Shown: positions 16,567-24,365 of the stretch, piece after piece
How the letters are laid out: every line of letters starts with the position of its first letter
Position numbering within the stretch: position 1 is the first letter of the stretch
Origin: an uncultured Pelagibacteraceae bacterium
GTDB taxonomy: Bacteria; Pseudomonadota; Alphaproteobacteria; Pelagibacterales; Pelagibacteraceae
Length of the DNA: 59,276 bases
Direction of reading: 5' to 3'
NCBI GenBank assembly: GCA_902592715.1
Contig: CACJFS010000007.1
Coordinates: forward strand, 1 to 59,276
Program-made: the position numbers and the translations under genes
Notes under the pieces: model-generated
What the model saw: the letters and a program-made list of their open reading frames with translations, nothing else
Database searches by the model: none
Told to the model about the DNA's origin: nothing

Positions 16567-18600
16567 TTGAAAAATAATTGGTCAAATACAGAAGCTAAAA
16601 AATATATATCAAAATACAAGAAACTTGGTCATTCTAAGGATATGGCGTTAAGAGTTTATACAACCAGATTGCTTGGAAGAAATAGTGAATTAGTTTTGCA
16701 CGGAGGTGGTAATACCTCTGTTAAGACCACTATTAAAGACATAGATGGAAAAAATTATGATGTTTTATGTGTAAAAGGAAGTGGCTGGGATATGGCAGAA
16801 ATTGAACCAGAAGGTTTACCAGCTGTAAAATTAAATCCTCTTTTGGCTTTAAAAAATAAAAAAAAATTATCAGATGAAGAAATGGTATCATATCAAAAAA
16901 GAAATTTGATTAATATAAAATCTCCAAATCCATCAGTTGAAACATTTCTACATGCTTTTTTACCATTTAAATTTGTTGACCATACGCATTCTGATGCAAT
17001 TATGAATGTAACCAACAGGCCAAATGGTATTGCTTTTTGTAAAAGGATATTTGGAAAAAAAGTAAATATAATTCCTTATGTGATGCCTGGATATGGATTG
17101 GCTCATAAGATTAAAGAGGTTTACTTAAAAAATCCAAATATAAACTGTCTTATCTTACTTAATCATGGAATTTTTACATTCTCTAATGATGCAAAAGAAT
17201 CATATGATCTTATGATTAAATATGTAAGTGATGCTGAAAAGGCTATAAAAAAATTAAAAAGAAAAAAAATCAAACAAATAAAAAGTTTAAATACTAAAAT
17301 TACACCAGCTCAAATTGCGCCAATACTTAGAGGATTAACATCTAATGCTGTAAATAAGAAATTTATTCTTACCTTTAGAAATAATAAGACATTAAAGTAT
17401 TTCATTGATGGAAAAGATGTAGAGAGGTATTCGACTGAAGGAACGGCTACACCAGACCATGTTATAAGAGTAAAGCCTTTTCCTTTAATAATTAAACCTA
17501 AACGCAATTCCTCAATTGATGATTTTAAAAAAACTGCAACAAAAGCATTTGTTAATTATAGAAAAAAATATTTAAAATATTTCGAGCAAAATCAAAAAAA
17601 AGTTAAAGAGAAAAAAACGATTCTAGATAGCTCTCCTAGAGTGATATTGGTACAAAATATTGGGACATTCTGTGTCGGAGACAGTCAAAAAGCAGCAAAG
17701 GTTGCGCTGGATTTAACTGAGACTAATGCAAGAGTAATATCCTCAGTTGAAGAAACATCTAAGTATAAATTTATCTCTAAAAAAGATATTTTTGATGTTG
17801 AGTATTGGTCTCTAGAACAAGCAAAAATAAAAAAAGAAAAAAAAGAGTTAGCAGGCAACATAGTTGTTATTACTGGTGCATTTGGAGGAATTGGTACAGC
17901 GACTTACAAATTATTTAAAAAATATGGAGCAGAGGTAATCTTAATAGATAATGATAAGCAAAAAGTTACCGAAATGAGTAAAAAACTAAATGAACTTTGT
18001 ATTTATTGCGATGTAACAAACAAAGAAAGTGTTAAAAAAGCATTTAATTTAATTTCATCTCAATTTGGAGGTATAGATATTTTAATATCAAATGCGGGTA
18101 CTGCAATGGGTGGTTCAATAGCTGAAGTTGAAGATAAAATTTTAAGAAAAAGCTTCGAAGATAATTTTTTTTCTCATCAAAATTGTGCTTCAGAAGCTAC
18201 AAAAATAATGAAATATCAAAACATTGAAGGATGTTTGCTATTTAATATTTCCAAACAATCTGTAAATCCAGGTAAAAATTTTGGTCCTTATGGTTTGCCG
18301 AAATCTGCATTATTAAACCTATGCAAACAATATGCAGTTGATTATGGTTCTTATGGGATAAGATCTAATGGAGTGAATGCAGATAGAATTAGAAGCGGTC
18401 TATTGAATGATAAATTGATTAAATCTAGAGCCAAAGCTAGAGAGGTTACTACAGATGATTATATGAGAGGTAATTTACTTTTAAATGAGGTTAAAGCTGA
18501 GGATGTTGCTAAAGCTTTTTTCCATCTTTCAATTTCAAAAAAAACTACTGGAGCTGTTTTAACGGTTGATGGAGGAAATATCGCAGCATCATTAAGATAA
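16567..18600 (+). CDS. Bifunctional class II aldolase / short-chain dehydrogenase (RhaD-like fusion)
   Basis: 677 residues from the TTG start. The N-terminal half is a class II (zinc) aldolase: LVLHGGGNTSVK near residues 42-53, the metal-ligand block DHTHSDA (H139, H141) and NHGIF (H200). The C-terminal quarter is an SDR: VVITGAFGGIGTA as the NAD-binding loop, ISNAGTAMGG, and a YGLPK catalytic Y-x-x-x-K. The family is usually annotated rhamnulose-1-phosphate aldolase/lactaldehyde dehydrogenase. Such enzymes cleave a ketose-1-phosphate to DHAP plus an aldehyde and then oxidise or reduce the aldehyde. No rhamnose genes are nearby. It is divergent from speDE and 3 bp upstream of a DUF849 enzyme. 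The substrate could instead be methylthioribulose-1-phosphate (inference). Confidence 0.85.
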   Translation: MKNNWSNTEAKKYISKYKKLGHSKDMALRVYTTRLLGRNSELVLHGGGNTSVKTTIKDIDGKNYDVLCVKGSGWDMAEIEPEGLPAVKLNPLLALKNKKKLSDEEMVSYQKRNLINIKSPNPSVETFLHAFLPFKFVDHTHSDAIMNVTNRPNGIAFCKRIFGKKVNIIPYVMPGYGLAHKIKEVYLKNPNINCLILLNHGIFTFSNDAKESYDLMIKYVSDAEKAIKKLKRKKIKQIKSLNTKITPAQIAPILRGLTSNAVNKKFILTFRNNKTLKYFIDGKDVERYSTEGTATPDHVIRVKPFPLIIKPKRNSSIDDFKKTATKAFVNYRKKYLKYFEQNQKKVKEKKTILDSSPRVILVQNIGTFCVGDSQKAAKVALDLTETNARVISSVEETSKYKFISKKDIFDVEYWSLEQAKIKKEKKELAGNIVVITGAFGGIGTATYKLFKKYGAEVILIDNDKQKVTEMSKKLNELCIYCDVTNKESVKKAFNLISSQFGGIDILISNAGTAMGGSIAEVEDKILRKSFEDNFFSHQNCASEATKIMKYQNIEGCLLFNISKQSVNPGKNFGPYGLPKSALLNLCKQYAVDYGSYGIRSNGVNADRIRSGLLNDKLIKSRAKAREVTTDDYMRGNLLLNEVKAEDVAKAFFHLSISKKTTGAVLTVDGGNIAASLR

Positions 18601-18603
18601 TTT

Positions 18604-19389
18604 ATGCCCTTTTATCAACCAAATGAACTTCCCAAATTAATGGTAGCTCCCAATGGAGCTAGAAAAGTAAAAAAAGATCATCCAGAAGTACCGTTAACTA
18701 TCCAAGAAACCGTTGAAGTTGCTAAAAACTGTTTTGAAGCAGGAGCAGGCGCTATTCATCTACATGTAAGAAATGACAAAGGAGAACATGTTCTTGATGC
18801 TGGTCTTTATAAAGAGGCGTTGAATGAGTTAGAACATCAGGTCCCAAAAATGCATATTCAGGTTACTACTGAAGCGGTTGGTAAATATTCTCCAGAAGAA
18901 ATGAGAAAGCTTGCATATGATGTTACACCACCAGGCACATCTATTGGTACAGCCGAATTGATACCTTCCAGAAACCCAACGGAGGAAGATATAAAATTAT
19001 ATAAATACTTGATAGAAGCTGGAACTAAAATACAGCATATTTTGTACAATCCAGAAGATGTAGATTTGTTAGTGGATCTTCTAAATAAAGCAGAAATTCC
19101 AGCTGATGGAGCTTGGTGTTTGTTTGTAATTGGTCATTATACAGGTAAAATTAGTTATCCAGAAACAATTCCAAAGTTCTTAAAAAAAATGAAAGATAAT
19201 AATGTTCATTTTGATTGGTCAATATGCGCTTTTGCCGAAGAAGAAATGGGTTGTTTGGAAAAGGCGATTAATTTAGGTGGCAAAATTAGAGTAGGATTTG
19301 AAAATTCCTTGTATATGCCCAATGGAGAAATTGCTCCAAATAATCATTCAAAGATATTAGCTGTAAATGAAATGTTTAAGTTATCCTAG
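18604..19389 (+). CDS. Beta-keto acid cleavage enzyme family protein (BKACE, DUF849)
   Basis: 261 residues. KLMVAPNGARKVKKDHP, the zinc-ligand AIHLHVRNDKG block (residues about 52-62) and the C-terminal RVGFENSLYMPNGEIAPNN block are the fingerprints of DUF849/3-keto-5-aminohexanoate cleavage enzymes. These split a beta-keto acid with acetyl-CoA, giving acetoacetate plus a CoA ester. Which beta-keto acid is used here is unknown. It follows the aldolase fusion by 3 bp (one operon) and overlaps the convergent flavin monooxygenase by 9 bp. Confidence 0.88.
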   Translation: MPFYQPNELPKLMVAPNGARKVKKDHPEVPLTIQETVEVAKNCFEAGAGAIHLHVRNDKGEHVLDAGLYKEALNELEHQVPKMHIQVTTEAVGKYSPEEMRKLAYDVTPPGTSIGTAELIPSRNPTEEDIKLYKYLIEAGTKIQHILYNPEDVDLLVDLLNKAEIPADGAWCLFVIGHYTGKISYPETIPKFLKKMKDNNVHFDWSICAFAEEEMGCLEKAINLGGKIRVGFENSLYMPNGEIAPNNHSKILAVNEMFKLS

Positions 19390-20841
19390 AATTGAAGAAT
19401 ATTTTTTTAAAAGTAAATTAACTTCTTTGTTTGATCTAGCTGAAGCCAAAATAAATCTATCCGGTCTTACCAAAATAGCTTTCGATTTAATATTTTTTAA
19501 ATATCTTGATACATTGCTGAAATTCTTTGCTTTCAATATGGAATAATATTTTGAAGTTTTAGGATTTACATCTGAAGATAAAACTATCATTCCTTTTTTT
19601 GAAAAATTATTATCTAAGGTCTTATTATTTTTTATTTTGAATTGAGGAAAAATTTTCCCTCTATTTTTATCCTTAAGATTACCCAAGCCTCTTCCTAATT
19701 TAGGTTTAATTGACTGCATGCTTTTAATACCTTTGTTGTCAGATCTAATATTGTCTGTGATTTGAATTGACTCAACAGCATTAACAAATTCTCCCATTCT
19801 CATGGTAGTTTCAATATACTCTTTAACATTAAGTGATCTTTCTGATTGATATGTATTTAAAAGTGTTTCATTAAATTTATTTCTTAAGCAATTGGCAATT
19901 TTCCATGCCAGATTTGATGCATCTCTTATTCCAGCACACATTCCTTGACCCATAAATGGTGGCATTAAATGAGCAGCATCACCAGCAATAAAAACTCTAC
20001 CTTTTCGCCATTTTCTGGCGATCGCAGACTCAAACGTATAAATTGTTTTTCTTTCAATAATTGCCTCACTTTTTTTTAACCAAGGTTTTAGAAAATTCCA
20101 AATATACCTTTCTGACAAAACTTTTTTATCGCTATGGTTTTTCTTAATTGCAAATTCCCATCTTCTACGTTTGCCAACATTTCTACAGTATGTTGCTGGT
20201 TGTTTTGGATTAGAATATTGAATTGTTCTATCTGGTAAATTATTTTTTTTCTTTTTTAATATTAGATCAACAACTGCCCACTTCTGAGTAAAACCTAAAT
20301 TATCCATTGTGGTTTTCATTTGCTTTCTTGTTATAGAATTGGCACCATCACAACCAACTAAATATTTTGATCTTACAATATATTCTTTATGGCTACTTAT
20401 ATTTGCATAAGTTATATCCACTTGATTTTTTGAATTCATAATTTTTTTAACTTCTGAATTTTGCTCTATTGAAACTTTTTTATAATTTTTTAATTTTTTT
20501 CTAAGTTTTTTTTCTAGATCTGGTTGATGAAATCTATAACTTGGGTACCATCCATTATCTGTAATTTTTTTTGGTCTTGGCCAATCCAATATCACTTTAT
20601 CTTTAGAGTTTACAAATTTAGTCCCTTTGTTAATTATAGTATGTTTCAAAAAGTCTTTTGTAATTCCTATAGTTTGAAATACTCTCATAATTTCATCATC
20701 AAAATGAACTGCTCTAGGTAGAGGATAAAAACTTTTTTCTCTATCGAGAATTAAAATTGAAAAACCATGCATTGCTAAAAGGTTTGCTAAAGTCCCTCCC
20801 GCAGGTCCTAATCCTACTATTGTGACATCAAATTCTTTCAT
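19381..20841 (-). CDS. FAD-dependent aromatic hydroxylase (MhpA/PheA-type)
   Basis: 486 residues. The N-terminal dinucleotide fold VTIVGLGPAGGTLANLLA (residues 6-23) is followed by a DREKSFYPLPRAVHFDDE block as in 3-(3-hydroxyphenyl)propionate hydroxylases. The second FAD motif, RVFIAGDAAHLMPPFMGQG, lies near residue 290. Flavoprotein hydroxylases of this group add an ortho hydroxyl to a phenolic acid using NAD(P)H and O2, making a catechol. An extradiol-dioxygenase-type gene lies 15 bp upstream on the same strand, matching that chemistry. The C-terminal thioredoxin-like domain is divergent. Substrate unknown. Confidence 0.85.
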   Translation of the reverse strand: MKEFDVTIVGLGPAGGTLANLLAMHGFSILILDREKSFYPLPRAVHFDDEIMRVFQTIGITKDFLKHTIINKGTKFVNSKDKVILDWPRPKKITDNGWYPSYRFHQPDLEKKLRKKLKNYKKVSIEQNSEVKKIMNSKNQVDITYANISSHKEYIVRSKYLVGCDGANSITRKQMKTTMDNLGFTQKWAVVDLILKKKKNNLPDRTIQYSNPKQPATYCRNVGKRRRWEFAIKKNHSDKKVLSERYIWNFLKPWLKKSEAIIERKTIYTFESAIARKWRKGRVFIAGDAAHLMPPFMGQGMCAGIRDASNLAWKIANCLRNKFNETLLNTYQSERSLNVKEYIETTMRMGEFVNAVESIQITDNIRSDNKGIKSMQSIKPKLGRGLGNLKDKNRGKIFPQFKIKNNKTLDNNFSKKGMIVLSSDVNPKTSKYYSILKAKNFSNVSRYLKNIKSKAILVRPDRFILASARSNKEVNLLLKKYSSILG

Positions 20842-20856
20842 TGGTATTTATAAAAA

Positions 20857-21828
20857 TTATTTTTTATTTAAATTTGAATATAACCAAGGACAATCAATTA
20901 ACAATGGAGCCTGTTTACCTTCAGAAGCAGTTTCGAGTCTTTTATTTCTAAATTTCATTCTCTCTTCATCAGGTAAATAAAGTCTCTCGTGCCCCCAAAA
21001 ACTAGGCCCCTCAAATGTTTCAATTGGCTGCCATGTGTCTGGATTAATAATCCTCCCACCCCAACCGTTTTCAATAAAAAATCCAGATGGTGTAATTGAA
21101 TAAAATGAAGTCATATAATCATTGGTGTGCCGGCCCATTGTATATGCAATTGCATTATCTTTATATTGTAACAAATCATAACCCTGTCCCACATCATCTA
21201 GATTGTTATATTCAACCATGAAATGGTGGAAGCCATTACCGCCTGAGCCAAATAATGCTAAGCTATGATGCCTTCCATTAACATGAAAAAAACATAGTGA
21301 AATTGGTGTATGACTATAATCGCTAACTTTGAATCCCATTATGTCTCTATAAAAAGGAATTAAATCATCAATTTTTTTTACATGGACAACTGCGTGGCCC
21401 ATCCCTAACGCACCTGTCTTAAATCCTGAAATTGGTCTTCCAGGCTTAAAAGGGTCGTTATCTTTCATTGGTTTATAAACAAGTTCAATGCGGTTACCCT
21501 GAGGGTCATTAAAATAAATTAAATCCTCAACAAAACGTTTATCTGCAAAGGAGGTTTTTCCATGATTAACCTCTATTTTATTTTCTTCTAATTTATTTGC
21601 AAAAATTTCAATATCTTCTTTGCTTTCAACTTCCCATCCTAAAAATCCTAATCCATCCCCTTTGTCACCAGTTATTGTTAGTCTTTGTTTTTGGTCATCC
21701 ATTCTAAAAGATAGAATATCTTTTCCACGATCCATCTGTTGCATGCCTAGATATTTTTGAGAATAGTCTGACCAATCCTCAAATTTATCTGAATTAACTC
21801 CAATATAACTTAAAGCTTTAACTGCCAT
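20857..21828 (-). CDS. Extradiol ring-cleavage dioxygenase-type VOC protein (BphC-like)
   Basis: 323 residues with two vicinal-oxygen-chelate modules. The C-terminal module retains the iron-site pattern of type I extradiol dioxygenases: LGMGHAVVHV (H145), NGRHHSLALF (H187/H188), FHHFMVEY (H201/H202) and FFIENGWGG (E253). The N-terminal module lacks the ligands, as in BphC. Expected reaction: O2-dependent meta cleavage of a catechol, cytoplasmic. It lies in an operon with a flavin hydroxylase downstream and dctP and an FAH-family hydrolase upstream, the order expected for hydroxylation, ring opening and cleavage. The exact catechol is unknown. Confidence 0.86.
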   Translation of the reverse strand: MAVKALSYIGVNSDKFEDWSDYSQKYLGMQQMDRGKDILSFRMDDQKQRLTITGDKGDGLGFLGWEVESKEDIEIFANKLEENKIEVNHGKTSFADKRFVEDLIYFNDPQGNRIELVYKPMKDNDPFKPGRPISGFKTGALGMGHAVVHVKKIDDLIPFYRDIMGFKVSDYSHTPISLCFFHVNGRHHSLALFGSGGNGFHHFMVEYNNLDDVGQGYDLLQYKDNAIAYTMGRHTNDYMTSFYSITPSGFFIENGWGGRIINPDTWQPIETFEGPSFWGHERLYLPDEERMKFRNKRLETASEGKQAPLLIDCPWLYSNLNKK

Positions 21829-21853
21829 TTTTTTATAATACTAAATTTTGAAA

Positions 21854-21879
21854 GAGCCCGCCATGAAATTAGCGGGCTC
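21854..21879 (-). terminator. Hairpin after dctP (partial terminator)
   Basis: GAGCCCGC (21854-21861) and GCGGGCTC (21872-21879) form a perfect 8-bp GC-rich stem with a 10-nt loop in otherwise AT-rich DNA. On the minus strand it follows the dctP stop by about 10 bp and is trailed by TTTC, so it can act as a weak terminator or a 3'-end stabiliser between dctP and the dioxygenase gene. Confidence 0.7.
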
Positions 21880-21890
21880 GAATTAAACTA

Positions 21891-22904
21891 TTAACCGTCT
21901 ATTTTAGAAATTACTTCTCTCGCTCTTTTTAATACAGCATCTCCATCAAGACCTTTACCTTTCATTTCTGCTAACCAGTCTGATTCAATTGGAGCTAATA
22001 TTTTTTTGTATTCAGCTAAAACTGAGTCTGATGCAACAGTAATCTCATGGCCTGGAGTATTTTCAACTTGTACTCTCATCTTAGCATTCTGAGTATCAAT
22101 TAAATTAGATGCCCAATCGCCAAACCATTGACCTGAATGTTTATCAACACATCCCTTAGCTGCTGAAGAAAGACCGTTATATTTACCTTCATTCATTATT
22201 AATCCAAATGTAGCGTTAGTAATGTTAACTTCAGTATGATACTTCGTAACATCAAATAATCTAAATGAACCAATTGCAGTATATGGGAAAGGCGTTCCAT
22301 CTATAACACCTTTGTTTAAAGCTTCTGAAGTTCCTGGTGCTGGTACTTTTACTCCCGTTGCTCCTAGAGTTTTAAGAATTGTTCCAGCTATTTTGCTTGG
22401 AACTCTCATTTTTTTACCTTTAAAGTCTGCAGGTTTAACTACTTTTTTATCCTTCATATGGATTTGGTAACCAGGATTTGAATGCAGTCCTATTAACTTA
22501 ATTCCTGCCATTTCTTTATCTAGGTAACCTTCTTCAAAAAGAGTGTTTAAAGCTCTAGATCCTGCTTTTGAAGTTTTAGTTAAAAATGGAAGTTCTACAA
22601 CTGAACTTAAAGGAAATTGACCACCAATATATCCAAGAACAGTCCAAGATATATCTGCAACTCCTGAAGTAACAATATCGTATTGTTTGGGAGGACTTCC
22701 TAATACTCCTCCTGCATACATTTTAACGTTTAATGCACCATTTGAACATTTGTTAACTTTATCTGCCCAAGCAGCCAAAATCTTACTTGCTATAAATGCT
22801 TTTGGTGGTTCAAAAGTTGCTAACTTTAATTCTGTAGCTGATGCCGTACTAATAATGCTTAAGGAAAAAATTCCTATAACAAAACCAATTATTTTTTTTT
22901 TCAT
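21891..22904 (-). CDS. dctP: TRAP transporter substrate-binding protein (DctP type)
   Basis: 337 residues with a signal peptide (cleavage near residue 23, STASA). ELKLATFEPPKAFIASKIL and WADKVNKCSNGALNVKMYAGG are typical of TRAP binding proteins, and KGKKMRVPSKIAGTILKTLGA carries the conserved arginine that pairs with the ligand carboxylate. Periplasmic; the substrate is an organic acid, possibly an aromatic acid from the gene context. The membrane subunits are encoded divergently, beyond the FAH-family gene. A GC-rich hairpin follows the stop. Confidence 0.93.
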   Translation of the reverse strand: MKKKIIGFVIGIFSLSIISTASATELKLATFEPPKAFIASKILAAWADKVNKCSNGALNVKMYAGGVLGSPPKQYDIVTSGVADISWTVLGYIGGQFPLSSVVELPFLTKTSKAGSRALNTLFEEGYLDKEMAGIKLIGLHSNPGYQIHMKDKKVVKPADFKGKKMRVPSKIAGTILKTLGATGVKVPAPGTSEALNKGVIDGTPFPYTAIGSFRLFDVTKYHTEVNITNATFGLIMNEGKYNGLSSAAKGCVDKHSGQWFGDWASNLIDTQNAKMRVQVENTPGHEITVASDSVLAEYKKILAPIESDWLAEMKGKGLDGDAVLKRAREVISKIDG

Positions 22905-22954
22905 GTTAATCCCCTCTTATTATTAAATAATTATAAGAAAGTTTAACTTGAAAA

Positions 22955-23806
22955 TTAGATTATTTCATCCTTAATTGTATTAGATAAAGTGCCAATTTCT
23001 GTAATTTCTATTTCAACATTATCTCCAGGCTTCATAAATATTGGAGGATTTCTTTTAAATCCCACTCCTCCAGGCGTACCAGTAACTAGCACATCACCAG
23101 CTCTCCACGCCATCGCTTTAGAAACATAAGAAATTAAAATTGGAATATCGAAAATAAGTTGGCTTAATTTTGCGTTTTGCATTACCTCACCATTTAATCT
23201 AGTTTCGATTGTTAGATTTTTATAATTCTTAATGTCCTCAGCTAAAACCATATGCGGACCAAAACTTCCTGTTTTTTCAAAGTTTTTACCCATTCCAAAT
23301 TGTCTAGTATGTCTCTGCCATTCTCTAATCGTACTCTCATTATAGCAAGAGTAACCAATAATATATTTTAAAGCGTCCTCAGGTTTTATGTGTTTGCCAC
23401 CTTCGCCCATAATTACTGCCATCTCACCTTCAAAATCTAAACTTTGTGAAACTACAGGTCTTTGAATTGGTTGTAAGTGTGCAGTTTGACTCTCTGGAAA
23501 TCGATGAAATATTACTGGATTCTCTTCGACTGTTCTATTGGTTTCTTTTACATGCTCACTATAATTCAAACCTACACATATAATTTTTCCAGGATTTGGG
23601 ATTAAAGGTAAATACTCAATATCAGAAACATTAATTTCCCCTGGATTATTCTTTGCATAAGATTTTGCCTCTTCAATCCCTTGGTTTGAAATTAAATCTT
23701 TTAATGATTTTGAGTTAGATACTTTTCCAGTTAGATCTGTAATTTTATTATTGATTATAATACCAAACTTATCTTGTTGATTATATTTAAAAGAAATAAA
23801 TTTCAT
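22955..23806 (-). CDS. Fumarylacetoacetate hydrolase family protein
   Basis: 283 residues. The C-terminal FAH domain has IICVGLNYSEHVKETN, the acidic metal-binding FEGEMAVIMGEGG block (E-x-E) and GDVLVTGTPGGVGF. The short N-terminal domain ends near residue 70. Members hydrolyse or isomerise ring-cleavage products such as fumarylpyruvate, 2-oxohept-3-enedioate or acylpyruvates. Clustered with an extradiol dioxygenase, it could process the meta-cleavage product; a sugar-acid pathway role (2,4-diketo-3-deoxy acids) is an alternative. It is the first gene of the minus-strand operon, and an inverted repeat lies just upstream of the start codon. Confidence 0.88.
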   Translation of the reverse strand: MKFISFKYNQQDKFGIIINNKITDLTGKVSNSKSLKDLISNQGIEEAKSYAKNNPGEINVSDIEYLPLIPNPGKIICVGLNYSEHVKETNRTVEENPVIFHRFPESQTAHLQPIQRPVVSQSLDFEGEMAVIMGEGGKHIKPEDALKYIIGYSCYNESTIREWQRHTRQFGMGKNFEKTGSFGPHMVLAEDIKNYKNLTIETRLNGEVMQNAKLSQLIFDIPILISYVSKAMAWRAGDVLVTGTPGGVGFKRNPPIFMKPGDNVEIEITEIGTLSNTIKDEII

Positions 23807-23810
23807 TATT

Positions 23811-23835
23811 AATACTTTCTATTTTTGAAAGTATT
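23811..23835. promoter_or_regulatory. Inverted repeat in divergent control region, candidate operator
   Basis: AATACTTTC (23811-23819) and GAAAGTATT (23827-23835) form a perfect 9-bp dyad with a 7-nt spacer. It lies 4 bp upstream of the FAH-family start (23806) and 38 bp upstream of dctQ (23874), inside the 67-bp region that must hold both promoters. The symmetry and place fit a repressor or activator site controlling both transcripts; a 5'-leader hairpin is the alternative. No regulator gene is nearby. Confidence 0.5.
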
Positions 23836-23873
23836 TATATGTTAATGTTTAAATAATTTGAAGCAACATTTTT

Positions 23874-24365
23874 ATGATTTCTAAAGTCAGTAAAGTTTTT
23901 GATTATTCTGCGATAGCTTCAGGTCTTATTTTATTTTCGTTAGCGGTATTAACTTTTTGTGACGTATTTGGGAGACGATTTTTAAATTCACCAGTAACTG
24001 GCACAATTGAGTTAGTTGAAATAGGAATGGCTTTAGTCGCGTTCCTTGCAATGCCAAGAGCATTTTTCTTAAATGCTAATGTTTCAGCAGATTTTATAAA
24101 TAATTTAAATTTGGGTATATTTAAAACTTATTTGGTAATTTTAAAATTTGTTTTAATGATATCGATTATGTCTTTAATGGCCTACTCAACTACGTTGACC
24201 TCATATAAATTTATGAAAAATCAAAGAGTGACACTTGATCTAGAGCTATATTTCTACCCTTTTTATTTCATATGCTCTATTGGAATGTGGCTAAGTGTTT
24301 TTGCAATAATAATATGGTTTTTGAAGTCTATTTTTCAAGGTAATTCAAAAGTAGAGAAATTATAA
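23874..24365 (+). CDS. dctQ: TRAP transporter small membrane subunit (DctQ)
   Basis: 163 residues with four hydrophobic spans. CDVFGRRFLNSPVTGTIELVE (about residues 29-49) is the family signature loop. Works with the adjacent DctM and the divergently encoded DctP as a sodium-driven uptake system. Its last base is the first base of dctM, so translation is coupled. It starts the + strand arm of the divergent cluster. Confidence 0.92.
   Translation: MISKVSKVFDYSAIASGLILFSLAVLTFCDVFGRRFLNSPVTGTIELVEIGMALVAFLAMPRAFFLNANVSADFINNLNLGIFKTYLVILKFVLMISIMSLMAYSTTLTSYKFMKNQRVTLDLELYFYPFYFICSIGMWLSVFAIIIWFLKSIFQGNSKVEKL

Noticed and set aside
18604-19389. DUF849 enzyme as part of the aromatic module
   Set aside because: It is on the opposite strand and 3 bp downstream of the aldolase fusion, so it belongs with that operon; a metabolic link cannot be excluded but is not supported.
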